64,000 bases of DNA from Epiperipatus broadwayi (lineage: Eukaryota > Onychophora > Udeonychophora > Euonychophora > Peripatidae): positions 5,294,682-5,358,681 of the forward strand of contig JAQFVV010012398.1 of assembly GCA_028023455.1 (NCBI GenBank), in the 5' to 3' direction. This document shows positions 1 to 11,980 of the stretch, in pieces (within the stretch, counting starts at the first letter, position 1; the number at the start of each line of letters is the position of its first letter). The translations under genes and the position numbers were made by a program. Under the pieces are notes generated by a model that saw nothing but the letters and a program-made list of their open reading frames with translations, made no database searches and was not told the origin of the DNA.

Positions 1-399
1 ATAACTTCTCTCATCACTCTCACCATTTTGATGAAGATCAGTTAAATCAATTGTCAGTAGATTGTTGTTAAGGTCTGATACAGAGGGAAAAACTTTTAAT
101 ATATTATTATTGCTATGCAAGAAATAAATCTAGAAACAACAGAATTGAATGAATAGTTGAAACAACAGATTCGAGTGAATAGTTGATTCACAGGAAATTA
201 AACAGAAAAAGGATGTGGGTGGGAATCAAAAGCAGAGCTAGGATTTTAGATATTGTTAAAGTGGACAAAAATTAGGTAGTGTTATAATATTGGAGATGGA
301 TGATATAAATAGTGACAATGAAGAAGATCTTTAAAGCTATAATTATAAGGAGGGGATTCTTCAGATAGAGATGATGAATTATTACCAAGATTTAATTGT

Positions 400-475
400 G
401 AGATAGATTGAGATTGTTGATTGTTATTGATATTGGTATTATTTTTAAGTGTTGGCTGCTTTCATGTATTTACAT
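400..475 (+). repeat. Dispersed repeat B, copy 1
   Basis: This contains the phrase TTGAGATTGTTGATTGTTAT followed by a GTGTTGGCTG-like stretch. The same run recurs at about 5466-5590, 35409-35512, 56060-56160 and 56350-56452, all in this orientation. In the better copies it is preceded by a segment reading CCACCTTTATTGTT and then TTGCCTTGACAACAG. There is no coding potential. It is probably an internal fragment of a non-autonomous mobile element. Confidence 0.55.
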
Positions 476-664
476 TATTTACCTATTCAACTATTACTAA
501 TTTGTTTCTTTTTTGAGCAAATGTAATAATTGGTAATTAATGAATATACTCAGAAAAAGTAGTTTTTTAATATTTAATTTTATTACTGCCTCACATATTT
601 TCATTATAATGAAAAAATCATATTCATGGCTTCAAATGGTATGTTTATTATTTACCTGTCTAGC

Positions 665-868
665 ATTGAGCATTATTAACTTTATTATGTAAGTAATATA
701 TAGTTGCAGTGCAGTTTGAAAGTAATAATTGCAGTTTGAATGTTATAATTGACTATTGGTTAGTCTGCATTCAGAACATTATATTTACCTGTTTAATGAG
801 GTTTATTTGAACTTCTTCGAATTAATAATTTCATTCTCTGTAATCAAGTTGCAATCTTTAGTGCGCAT
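665..868 (+). repeat. Dispersed repeat A, copy 1
   Basis: This copy contains ATAATTGCAGTTTGAATGTT, ATAATTGACTATT, TTAGTCTGCATTCAGAACA, TTTACCTGTTTAA and GCAATCTTTAGTG in order. The same order is found at about 30826-31045 and 56181-56345. Here, as at 56 kb, repeat A lies downstream of repeat B, so A and B look like parts of one larger family. It is non-coding. Confidence 0.6.
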
Positions 869-1290
869 ACAAATATATTAAACCAATCTCCTAAAAAGAA
901 AATGACTTCATTTTTTTAAGTGAATATTAGATCATATTCTGATCAGAAGAAAGTTGTTCATCAAAATGTTGTCATTATTTATCAATTTTGGTGGATTAAA
1001 TTTGTCAGAAAATTCCATGCACACATTATTTTATGAGATTACATGATTAGAAAGTTATCACCAGACTAATATGTAAGTACAATACTTGTGATTTTTGTGC
1101 GAGAATGTGTGGGAATACTTGGCTCACTAATGTCTAGTAACTAGTCATTAGTGTGGAGACATATGTGCCACTGTGTGCCTCTGGAGTCAGTGGGAGGTAT
1201 AGGTACTTAGCAAGGGAGCTGCAGTGAAATTCAGGAATTCAATCAGTAGGAGATTTGAACTATTTGAGGTTTTACATATTAACCGTTAAA

Positions 1291-3174
1291 ATGGATAAGT
1301 GGATAATCAGAAAAAGTTCAAAAGATATCACAGAAAATGATAATGTTGGCCAGTCAAAAACATCTGGACTAATCACATTGGAACCACCACAATCCATATT
1401 GATTTCTGAAGTTGGAGGTAAGCGACAAAAAGTATCAAACGCAAATGTGATGCTACATATTATTCAATCAAATAATGTTCCCAACAAGCCATTGTGCGTA
1501 ATTTGCCAAAAACAATTACCAAATGATTGTATGCAGCCGGGCAAACTTTTCGCCACTTGCAAAAACTGTTCATGCTGTATATATATAAAAATAAAACAGT
1601 TGAGTTTTTCCAAAGAAAAGCTGAAGAATTTAAACAACAATCAGTATTCTTTTCAAAACAAACTAAATTAAATGACAAATTACTGAAAGCTTTCTTTGAA
1701 ATTGCTTATTTGATAGCTAAAATAAAAAATCTCTTATAATTGGCCAAGACTTTGTGGAACCGGCAGCAGTAAAAATTTATGAAACTATTCATGGTTCCGA
1801 AGTTTCAGAACTATTAAAGAAAATTCCTGTATCCAACAATGCAATTAAAAGAAGAATAAATTCTATTGCCCTTAATATTAGGTCTATTTTAATATTATGG
1901 ATAAGATAAAGCAGTTCTTTTGTCATTCAGTTCAATGAATCAACCACAATACAAAAAATATTAATTGTGATATATGTGCATAAATTTTCAAATTCATAAA
2001 GAACTTTTATTTTGCAAAAATCTTCTTGGTACAATCAAGGGAAAAGATATATTTGAAAAAGTAAATAATTTTTTTGTAGAAGATGCACTTGATTATAAAA
2101 AGTGGTAGAAATGCACTTGATTGGAAAAAGTGTGTTGAAATTTGCACTGATGATGCTGCAGCCATGACTGGCAGAATATCAGGATATGTAACAGAGACCA
2201 AAAAAGTTGCCAGACAAGGAAAATTTAGTTTTTCAACAAATGGAAGAATCTCTTAGTAAAATACTATCAGAAGTTTGAATATAGTAAATTACATAAAAAA
2301 CAATGCTACCAATACAAAGTATCGTATTTTATCTCAAGAGTTGGATTCTAATTATGAAACACTTTTGTATCATACAAAAGTGAGATGGCTATCTCGTGGA
2401 AAAATTTTCATAAAGATTTTATTGTTAAAAGATGAATTGAGAATTTTTCTAATTGATAAATTCCATAAATTAGCAGCCCAGTTTTGTGATCAAAAGTGGT
2501 TGTTGTTAATTTTTTAATTGACAAATTTCTTTGAAAAAGTGAATGAATTGAATATCTCCAAGGACAAAGTACAAATAATATATTTAGCCTAAGTACACGA
2601 TTGCAAGCTTTCCATCTGCATGGGCACATAGTTTTAAAAATTGTAATATAAAAATGTTTCTATCTCTTCATGAAATTATTGAAGAAAATAATATTTTGAT
2701 ATCTGAAGATAATAGAAATATCATCATTAATTATCTTGAGAATTGTATGGTTTTTTTTTCAAAAAATATTTTACCAATTTAGATGAAAACAAAGAACATG
2801 ATTGGATAAGACTGTCATTTGCTCTTTTGCTAGAATTTCAACATCTATCATGGTTATCTCAGGAACAATTAATAGTAATAAGAGCATATACAACATTTGA
2901 AACAGAATTTTCATAATTCTGACGTATCAGAATTTTGGATTCACAGACAAGAAGAATATCCTTCCATTTGTAAAACAGTGACAAATATTCTGATTTCTTT
3001 TGCTTCATCTTATTTAAGTGAAACTGCTTTTTCATCACTTTTACTAATTAAGAATAAATGTGAATCATCTGTGTCAGAAGAAACATTAGAAAAAAATTTA
3101 AGAGTTGCAATTTCAAAGATTTTGCCAGATACTGATAGTCTCTGTTATAATATCCAGTCACATCCATCTCATTA
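1291..3174 (+). pseudogene. Decayed ZBED/SCAND3-type hAT transposase
   Basis: This is a hAT-superfamily transposase remnant broken by several frameshifts and stops. The start at 1291 opens with MDKWIIRKSS, the usual opening of SCAND3/ZBED5-like transposases. A BED-type zinc finger remnant follows (CVICQKQLPND, about 1495-1530), with its His pair lost. In other frames come VSNNAIKRRIN (about 1830), QFNESTT (the first catalytic Asp region, Asp read as Asn), CTDDAAAMTG (about 2140, second catalytic region) and VRWLSRGK (about 2380). The C-terminal dimerisation block is at 2897-3174, with EFWIHRQEEYP and YLSETAFSSLL. The frame changes at about 1566, 1730, 1908 and 2220-2270. It cannot make transposase. 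Family assignment is strong; activity is excluded by the breaks. Confidence 0.85.
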
Positions 3175-3248
3175 AACATTATTATTATTTAAAATGAATA
3201 AAAGTTATTATTGGATATTGTTAGTAAGTTTTTTTTTTTTCATATTTA

Positions 3249-3649
3249 TATATTTCATTCCAATATCAGCCTTTCAAGCTAATTGAGCACGTGCCTTTTG
3301 AGTGTTAAATAAATGAATACTCTCCTCTTCAATCCAAGATATAGTATTTATGCAGGAATAAAAAGAATCCCTCTTATTCCTACGACTCAAATTCTTTTAT
3401 ATGAGCAAATCTGAAGAACTGTTAAAAACATCGTAAATAGTAATTTAAAGTGAGAATCTACTCACGCTCTCTTTAACAGTTCTTCAGATTTGCTCATATA
3501 AAAGAATTTGAGTCGTAGGAATAAGAGGGATTCTTTTTATTCCTGCATAAATACTATATCTTGGATTGAAGAGGAAAGTATTCATTTATTTAACACTCAA
3601 AAGGCGCGTGCTCATTTAGCTTGAAAGGCTGATATTGGAATGAAATATA
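3249..3649. repeat. 401-bp foldback with 178-bp arms
   Basis: The left arm (3249-3426) and right arm (3472-3649) are reverse complements of equal length, 178 bp each, with only about three mismatches seen. The loop of 45 bp (3427-3471) itself contains a short GTGAG/CTCAC hairpin. The structure lies between the last transposase codons and the right terminus of the hAT fossil. A 13-bp direct repeat, CATATTTATATAT, occurs at 3241-3253 and 3691-3703 and may be a target duplication, though it overlaps the left arm. The arms are much better preserved than the surrounding hAT, so this is probably a younger nested insertion. Confidence 0.85.
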
Positions 3650-3903
3650 ATTGCAAGCATGGCGCTAGATAAAATATTTGCTTATTTACTCATATTTATA
3701 TATGTAATGTAAACATAAAACAATATATTTATATTTAATAGTAATAAAATGTAGCTATTTTGTTACAAATGTAATAAACTTATAGTATGATTTTGATGAA
3801 AAGTAAAATTTTTTATTACACCCATTTTCATAACATATTTTATATATTACTTTGTAAATACATTATTAGTTGATGGGGGCCGGGAAATATATTATTGTTT
3901 TTT

Positions 3904-3938
3904 GGGGGCCCTCATATCAAAAAGTTTGAAAAATACTG
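3904..3938. repeat. Right terminal repeat of hAT fossil
   Basis: The segment GGGGGCCCTCATATCAAAAA followed by GTTTGAAAAATACTG is the typical 3' end of ZBED/Charlie-type hAT elements (inverted form CAGTATTTTTCAAAC). It ends at 3938 and marks the downstream limit of the transposase fossil. The matching left end was not found in the window. Confidence 0.6.
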
Positions 3939-4401
3939 TATTAGGCCATATATAAAGGTAATACTATGTATGGCTACCATGAATGTTGCAGTTATGGTAA
4001 AGGTGGTCAGACAAACAGAAACAAAATTAATTCTAAACAATTTTTATAACTAAAATTTTATCATTATTGCCACAAATTAAGAATAGTAAAAATTAAATTA
4101 ATAGTGCTTAATGTACATTACAATTTATATCATTATAGTTCAGTATTAAGATTATTACTTACAAATGCATGGCCATAAAAGTGTAAATTAAAACATAATA
4201 AAGCCAGTGTGGCCTGTAAAGTCCCTAGGTCCACTTTTGCATCTTCAGTGATGGAATTCACTAGGTCACTCCGCAATCCTTATGCTTGGCCATTCTGTAT
4301 CTTCATATAAACATGACCAGCTCCAATGATGTGAGTGTATAGATTAGATCTCAGTTTCCTTTATCTGTGAGCTTTTATATCTTCCTGCTGATAGTGGAAT
4401 G
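3939..4401. other. Non-coding spacer between two hAT elements
   Basis: This is AT-rich sequence with no gene or repeat that I recognise. It separates the right end of the transposase fossil from the target duplication of the next MITE. Confidence 0.4.
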
Positions 4402-4409
4402 TTCTAGAA

Positions 4410-5278
4410 CAGGGATGCCCAACCCGTAGCTCGCGAGTCACATGTGGCTCGCGTAACTGTTTAATGTGGCTCGAATTGCACTCTTCAAAAAAATTGATAA
4501 AATATTTTATGTTCCTTGATGGCACATGCACACACTAAAAAATAAACATTTTTACAATACAAACAATAACGATATGCATTGTCAGGTTTCACATTAAATA
4601 AAATATATTTTTCCTGTAATTGTAATTTATATGTATGTTACCAAATTTTTAATAAATAAAATGTATTTACATTTTTTTTCTTTTTAACATATTACACCAT
4701 TTTTTTTTTTTTTGCTGTACACGTTTGGTTTGGTGCTATATATATATATATTGTGTTTAGTGCTCTTGTATATATTGTTGTTTTTATCGAGAAAGATCCT
4801 TGTAGACGTTTGGTTTGGTGCTGTATATATATTGTGTTTAGTGCTGGAAATAGTTTTTATCGAGATAGATCCATGTACACGTATATATTTTGCTGTATAT
4901 ATCGATGTTTAGTGCTGTAAACAGTTGTTTTTATCCGTGTACACATATATATTTTGCTGTATATATATATTGATGTTTAGTGCTGTAAATAGTTGTTTTT
5001 ATCGAGATAGATTCGTGTACACATATATATTTTGCTGTATATATTGATGTTTTCATCGAGAAAGATCCGTGTACACGTTATTTTGGCCACATTAGAAACG
5101 GCGGATTGATACCAATGTGAATAGGCCATCCCCCCACCTATCTCCCTACATTGCAGGTTTAGTACCCAAGTACCATGTTTATAAATGTAATATGAAAAAT
5201 GTAATATATAATTGTGGCTCCCCAAATATTTTTAAATTCTCAACTGGCTCGCGTCAAGTTAAAGGTTGGGCACCACTG
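4410..5278. mobile_element. Non-autonomous Buster-like hAT MITE
   Basis: This is an 869-bp element with ends CAGGGATGCCCAACC and GGTTGGGCACCACTG, which are inverted repeats with one internal mismatch. It is flanked by a perfect 8-bp duplication TTCTAGAA (4402-4409 and 5279-5286). That fits the nnnTAnnn target preference known for the Buster branch of hAT elements. The subterminal GGCTCGCG motifs are typical of the widespread hAT MITEs beginning with GCCCAACC. It has no transposase. The middle is a minisatellite, listed separately. Confidence 0.9.
4712..5090. repeat. Minisatellite inside the hAT MITE
   Basis: There are four to five imperfect tandem units built from GTGTTTAGTGCTG, AGTTGTTTTTATCGAGA, TAGATCCGTGTACACG and TATATATTTTGCTGTATA in order. 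Units are about 70-95 bp and differ by small deletions. Apparent open reading frames here follow the repeat and have no recognised product. Confidence 0.75.
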
Positions 5279-5465
5279 TTCTAGAACATAATTATTATTG
5301 TTCTTTATCTTTTTAAGTAATCATTTTCTAATACGAAACTGCTTATCAACATTTTAATCTTTAACATTTGTAACTTTATTATTTTTAACTTTAGCTCTTA
5401 TTTTACTTCTAATTACACTATCTCTGTACATTCTAAATATATATATATATGACCCTTAATTATGT

Positions 5466-5592
5466 ATAGCAGGTGAATTTCCACCTTTATTGTTTAAAAA
5501 AGATTAAAGGAGTTGCCTTATCAACAGATTGAGATTGTTGACTGTTGTTGATATAGGTATTGTTTAATGTTGACTGCTTTCCTGTATTTATA
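5466..5592 (+). repeat. Dispersed repeat B, copy 2
   Basis: This copy carries CCACCTTTATTGTT, then GTTGCCTTATCAACAG, then TTGAGATTGTTGACTGTTG and ATGTTGACTGCTTTCCTGTA. It matches the copies at 35.4 and 56 kb and the shorter one at 0.4 kb. Confidence 0.65.
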
Positions 5593-5749
5593 TTGTACTG
5601 GGCACACCTCAACCCATTCTAAGTTATTGCTTACATATCAAGCATGAAGTGATTGTACCACCTCAGAGTGAGATCTCAATACTAATTTTAATAGAAATGT
5701 GAACTCTATAAGTCAATTTATATGAATACATCATTAATTAGGCAATATA

Positions 5750-6203
5750 TTGAAATATGGTTGATTATTCCATTCCCATGCCAACGGACGTCAAAAGGTT
5801 AAACGCTGTATACCTTTGAAATGAATAATTCACGTCTTTACGCGCCACTCCCAGACAGAGAAAATCCACGACTGGAAGGATATACAACCCCCAAGCCATT
5901 ACATAACATATACCAACTTTCTAAGGCTCGATAAAATCGTATCAAGAAATCTTAAAGCCGCTCTTGGAAATATATCTACTTTATTATATTTTTAGGGAAT
6001 GGAAGAAAATAAATATAACACTCGACAATAAAATAACTTATAAAAGTATTTATTACAAATCTCAATTAACATGTCTTAAGCCCCGTTATCCTACCACCAA
6101 TTGCACAAATAAAAGAAAATAAGATACTATTTAATCCGTTTCCCCTTAATTCATAAAAATGTGTTTGGATGAAGTGGTCTGAGTTCTATACCCACATGTA
6201 TAT
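5750..6203. mobile_element. Candidate 454-bp insertion with 13-bp direct repeats
   Basis: The segment is bounded by ATTAGGCAATATA at 5737-5749 and again at 6204-6216. The inside is richer in GC and CpG than its flanks at its left side (5780-5900). It includes AATAAAATAACTTATAAAAG, whose complement carries an AATAAA-type signal. A 13-bp perfect repeat containing GGC is unlikely by chance in this AT-rich background, so a target duplication is plausible. The element type is unknown. Confidence 0.4.
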
Positions 6204-6216
6204 ATTAGGCAATATA

Positions 6217-9200
6217 AAAAAAAATTAATATGAGATCATTAAATATTCCGTCATACCTGTATGCTCATTTCTGCATCCATTTCACAGTTTAATAGTGTTT
6301 TAAAATCGTGTATTAACATACACTTAAACACACGAAGAAACAAAATAAAACCATCATTATATGCGCTTTGTCTTGTCTTAATTTATATGCATTTGACTGG
6401 TTTGAACATAAATACGATATGATGTAAGATGCACATACTCGTCTTATAGTTTATGTACATTTTAAAATAAATGCGGAAGAATGACTAACTTAAAGAATCC
6501 TTCACTTAGCGGATAAATGACTTAACATAACATGCATTACCGAAATATAAATTAGTTCTCTGGCATAATTATATTTCAATCATAATTATGGATATATAAC
6601 ATAAACATATAAGTAGGATTTAAGAAAATAATATCAAAAGATTAAACAAATTTTACCCTCCGGTGTCTTGAGACTTTATCTGGACTTGGGGTCTCTGAAC
6701 ATGCTATGCACATCTGTTTACTAGGGCGGCAAGGACTTCTTTCTTTCACTCTGTTGGTTTGGCGATGTCTGCTGTACCTGGGTGGCTACATTTCAACGGC
6801 TTGGACGGGTGCACTGAAGAGGGTTTCTATCCCATAATTATCTTGCTGGTTGATGTAGAAATGGTCATCATCTTGAGTTTGTTAATGCTGTGGCAATCAG
6901 ATGAACACTGATTTTCATTTTATTAGAAATGAATTAAGTATAAATTCAGCTGTATGCTCTTTCTTAACAGTTTATGTCTTCTAAATTGCAGCCTGGATAT
7001 GAGACAAGTGCAGCATATAACTGGAAGTGACAGGAGCTCTTTAGCACTGCAAGATTTCAGCAATCTTACTCTTCTCCGTACTGACTGTAGCTATCACCAT
7101 TCAATTATTAGGTCAGTACTCCATAGCAGTGGTATTCTGCATAAGTAACCTCTGCATTAATCTGGAGTCATAAAAATATTTGCAGTGACAATATCTTCTG
7201 GAAAGCTTAGATCGCTCTGAGAATCTTTCTGGTTTTATCTCTGAAGAATGGAAGATTATATCTGAGAGAACTTGGCATAATATGTCTACAAGAGCTCCAA
7301 TATAATGATAACTCTAACTAATGTCCGGCACCCTGTGAACAGTATATATAGCACTTCCATTATATAGTCGATTTGGTTATCCCCCTTTGAATAATTGCCT
7401 CAAGCTTCTGCTAATTGATTTAAAATAATTCCCATAGCTTTCTTTTAAAGAATGCTTTAATTAATTTTATATATTATTTTTAATTAAATTTTATCTGGGC
7501 AACTCAGACCACTATACTGATAAACATCAGTTTCAAAATTGAAATACGAAGAAAAATTCTTTTTCTACAGATTAAAGTTAAACATAGCTATAGAACAAAT
7601 AAACAAGATTTTTCTGTCTCTGTATTGACGTCCAAATTCTTCAAACTTTTTTGTTTGTACAAAGCAGGATGGCCATTAATACATTAGTGTATTTTTATAT
7701 TTGGTAAAACAATGGCCACCTGACTTTTCTTAATGCATTAACATCGAAAATCTTATGATTTAAAAATAAAGTACAGATGCGTTGGAACATTTACAATTAC
7801 TTTTTAATTATTTTATATATTTTTATTTCCTTCATAACATGTTCCAACACGTAAACAAATTTTTACAGAAAAAAAAAATAAAATGAAACAAAAATATTGT
7901 ATGTATATATATAATATATTATGCGTAAATTTACTATTTGGGAGTTAATATTCTTGAGTGTGGGTGTGAGTAAGACATATATACACAGACAACTTTATTC
8001 ATTTTATACTGTTTATATCATAGCTACTTAAATTAATAATTGTAATTATATATAACTGAGCTGTAACTTTAACTACAGCCATCTTGTGTGTGGTCACTCA
8101 TAGAGTGACCTATGAGTGACTGGCACAATTTAGATGAAGATAGAATGATGAAGGTTTTAGTATAAAAAAGAAATGTTTTCATGACACCTAAAGTTAAAGG
8201 AGATTTATATATAGTAGAAAAATTAGATTTGTAATAAATGGTAGCAATACATTTGAGTTTTGAAGAAAAACTGCATATTCACAAATGTGAATGGAAAAGG
8301 CTAAATATATGTATGAGGATATGAAGGAAGTAGTATAGAAGTTATTGTTAAGGAAGTTATTTTCGGTAAAAAATTGTGAAGACTATATGTGGATTAGATT
8401 GAAATTGAGTAGAAATGGAAATGAAGTGTAGTATATTTAGTTACTAGAAATGGAGAAGATATGAAAGAATAGAATGAGAATGTTTTGAAATGTAAAAGAT
8501 ACAAATGAACTTAGAAAGAATAATTGTAAAATATTGATTATAGATAATATGAGTAGCCAGATTAATAAAATTGATGGAATGAAGATTTATGAATAGATTT
8601 TTATTAAAAAGGATATGAGAAAGTTGAATTGAGAATTTGTATAAAATATATGATAGGAATTTTACTGATTTGAGATAGAATCTGAAGTATCATATTGATT
8701 AAATGTTGACACACACATGCTGTATGAATTTATAACACTTGAGGAATACTCTCATTTTCTAAATACAAGATATAAAGTCTTTAAAAAGATAAGATGAATC
8801 CACCTTTTTTTTTTTTTTTACCTAAATGTGTATATATAAGCAAATCGTAAGCATTTAGAAATGAGAACATGAAAATCTTAATTAATCACTTTTAATTCCA
8901 TTCATTATATATTAATAAATGATGTTCACAAAATTTTTAGTTTACTGCACATCAATATTAGATGTAATAGTAAATATATGCAATGAGTTATTCATTTGTC
9001 TAGCACCATGTTTTATTTGTAGCAGTCATTAGGGATAGCGAATTATTTGTTTTAAAAGTATAAATAAAGATAAATCATGAGATCAGAATCTACAAGGACA
9101 TGATATTTTCCTTTCAGGAATGAAACTTATAATCTTTTTTTATTTTATTTTTTACAATCAGTGTATCAACACTCATCTTATTAAACCATATTAACTTGCT

Positions 9201-10567
9201 ATTTTTACATTAGCTAATAATAGCCAATAATAACAAGTGAATTAGCTATGGGCCATTACCTGAAAAAAAAATCTTAAGTGTTTTTTTAATCTAAAAAATT
9301 CCTAGTTTTAATTCAGTCTGGACTGGAATCATAGATGATAGTGTGACACATAGGCTTACTATTATGCCACTATCCTTTTTTTTTTCTTTTTGAAATCATG
9401 TGCTTCAGGTGTACACCAAGTGTTCTCTGGGATTCTTTATTGTAAACAACAGATTGAAATTTTATATATATATTTTTCTATTTAATAAAAAGTTTTATGA
9501 ACTGATTATTATTTTTAATCTAATGAATGTTTGTATGATTGTTTTGCTATTGTAGATTGGCAGATTCCTGATTAGTGTACTGATTAAATGTTTTCAAGTA
9601 GACTTCAATATCTTTAAGAAGACCAATGCTGTGTAAGGTGCTTTTTCAGAATTTATAAATTAGATATGTGGAAGATAACATTTGCCCATTGTCATAGGTA
9701 TTTTTTAAAAAAACAAACAAACTTATAAACATCTTTAAATAAAATAATTAAAAATGTAATTGCAAAATATGACATATTTTTTTTTATAAATTCTTCTCTT
9801 TTAATCTAATATTTAAACTATCAATAGATTTATTGCTATCAAATAACTTTTTTGCTTGCATGCATTTCTTATAGAAAGTTCCAAATTTATAACAACATTA
9901 AACAATTCATAAACCGGAGCACATCCTCTAATCTGTGATAGATCATATTATTTTATCATTTCCAAAACTTTTAAGATTTTCTAAAATGGACAAAATAAAA
10001 TTATTTTGTTCTTTGAAAATAGCATTTATTATTTTTTATTTGATAATTAATTTCATTAAAGAACTGATTGGCAAAATTGCTTTAAGTATATATACATATA
10101 TCCACACACCCATTTTTCCAGGATCCTCATCACAATCTGGGTGCCACTTAATGTGTATCATCAGGAAATGTTTTAGGGGTATACCATGTCTCTAATTAAG
10201 ATGATTTATCAAGACTTTCATTAAAGCATTCCCATGCTGCATGCTAACACTATAAAATTCAATGAGTTAATTTGGCTAATATCTGACCAAATCAAGAAAA
10301 TTACTCTCAGATGGAAAATACCATCGAATTAGTATTCTCATCTGACAATGTTTCATATAATAAATTGAACTCTCACATTGTTTAATAAATAATAATAAAG
10401 TGATTTATTTACAGATTAGCTTAGCCAAATAATTTTCAGTATATATATATTCTTTATTTACACTCTCAAATAAACATCCCCTTTATTAGTATACATTTTA
10501 TATAAGTTAAAAGGAAATGTTATTTCATTTATCTCATTCTTATTCAATATTGCACTTAAATTTGATA
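6217..10567. other. Non-coding, AT-rich with one GC-richer block
   Basis: No gene is supported. The part at about 6650-7390 is less AT-rich and contains a 64-codon open frame (6954-7148) that resembles nothing I know. It ends near a TATATATAG stretch and may be decayed retroelement or LTR sequence. From 7400 to 10567 there is only low-complexity sequence with poly-T and TA runs. Confidence 0.4.
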
Positions 10568-10743
10568 TAAAACAGGGTTGTATTCTCATCCTTGGTGTTC
10601 GCCTTAAGATGGCGTTGATGCTAATCGAAAACATATACATATAACGATTCCGGGCCGGACCTAAATGATCGATTTGATCTAAAAAGATCTGATTTCTTAG
10701 ATTTGTAATAAAATATTCTACTAACTAATACTATTATATGATG

Positions 10744-11100
10744 TTAATTTTTTTTTCATTTTTGTAAATGTTTATTAATCTTATCTTGTTTGTGAGTGTA
10801 TGTCTTTAAAGTTATGGTGTTTTTCTAATTTGTTTTTTTTTGACTTTACGTGTGTCTTTTTAAAGTTACGGTCTTTTTTTTTTTTGCAAGAGTAAATCAA
10901 TAATTTTATTCAAAAGCAAGACGTAATAAGTAAATGTTTATTATTCTTATCTTGTTTTTAAGTTTGTGTGTGTATCTTTAAAATTACGGGGCTTTTTCGA
11001 ATTTTTTTTTTTTTGGACTTTATGTGTGTCTTTTTTTTTAAAGTTACGGTATTTTTGGTCAAGAGTAAATCAATCATTTTATTAAAAAAGCAAGAGGTAA
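10744..11100. repeat. Two-copy minisatellite, about 180-bp unit
   Basis: Two diverged units contain, in order, AAATGTTTATTA, CTTATCTTGTTT, GTGTGTCTTTTTAAAGTTACGG, CAAGAGTAAATCAAT, TTTTATT and AAAAGCAAGA. The second unit begins near 10931. It lies inside the left half of the TIR element. Confidence 0.7.
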
Positions 11101-11149
11101 TTCTAAATCTATCAAAAGTAACGTAATTTATATACTACAATTTAGAATT

Positions 11150-11680
11150 GATACCCGACTACTATTAGTAAGAACCGTCATTAAAAGACTCGATTGAAAA
11201 ATGATACCCGACTTAATTTCCGTTTTCTTTTTTGGGGGGGAGGCAGTAATAAATCAGAAAGTGGGCTGTTTTTGTTAAGTCTGTCTATATAAAAAGGGTA
11301 CCGTTATTGAAATACTAAATTTAAAAATGATAGCCGACTAATTTGTGTTTCTTTTGACAGTAATTAATCAGAAAGTGGGTTTTTTTTTTTTTTTTGGTAA
11401 ATCTTGTGTATATATAAAAACAAACAAACCGTAATTCAAAGATTCCATTGAAAAAAATCAAACCCCGTTGAATTTGCTTTTTTTTTTTAAAGACGGTAAT
11501 TAATCAGGAACTGGGTTGTTTTTGTTAGTGTGTAGATATAAAAACTAATCTTATTTTGAAATAATAAATGTAACAAAACAAAACAAAAAATAATACCCGA
11601 CTAATTTTATTTTTTGGACAAGTAATTCCTAATAATTAGACAGTGGGTTGTTTTTGTTTGTGCGTATATATATAGCAAAA
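11150..11680. repeat. Four-copy minisatellite, about 120-bp unit
   Basis: Imperfect tandem units contain GATACCCGACTAAT, AGTAATTAATCAGAAAGTGG, GTTGTTTTTGTTAGT and TATATAAAAA in order. At least four units can be followed. They vary through changes in homopolymer length and substitutions. Confidence 0.7.
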
Positions 11681-11980
11681 GTAACTGGTCACGGACGAAT
11701 TCTCGTGAAAACGGTACTTTTCGCATGATCCTTTATTTTTTTTTCCCTTTCGTACCCTTAAAAGCAATTTTTGAGGGTTACCCCTTCGTAATGGAATCTT
11801 CAGGACATTATTACTAAACTTACAACAGTAAAGTAAGTTACAACACATTAAAAAAAATAGACGTCTTATCAAATTTTAAAAAACTACGACTGCTTCAAAG
11901 ACACACACTCTCACACGAAACTACAGAGAAAATAGATATTCTACTATTACGAGAAAATGATGAACAAAATCGACTACTAT

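Larger units (their letters stand above)
1..1290. other. AT-rich non-coding flank
   Basis: No coding sequence or RNA gene is recognisable. The stretch holds two pieces of dispersed repeats described separately (about 400-470 and 665-868). The remainder is plain AT-rich sequence leading into the hAT fossil. I looked for the left terminal repeat of that hAT element here and did not find it. Confidence 0.5.

Noticed and set aside
4712-5225. Small membrane-protein-like open frames
   Set aside because: They follow the minisatellite period inside a non-autonomous MITE.
6954-7148. Exon or small gene with two possible acceptors
   Set aside because: The 64-codon frame has no recognised domain, and the block looks like decayed repeat sequence.
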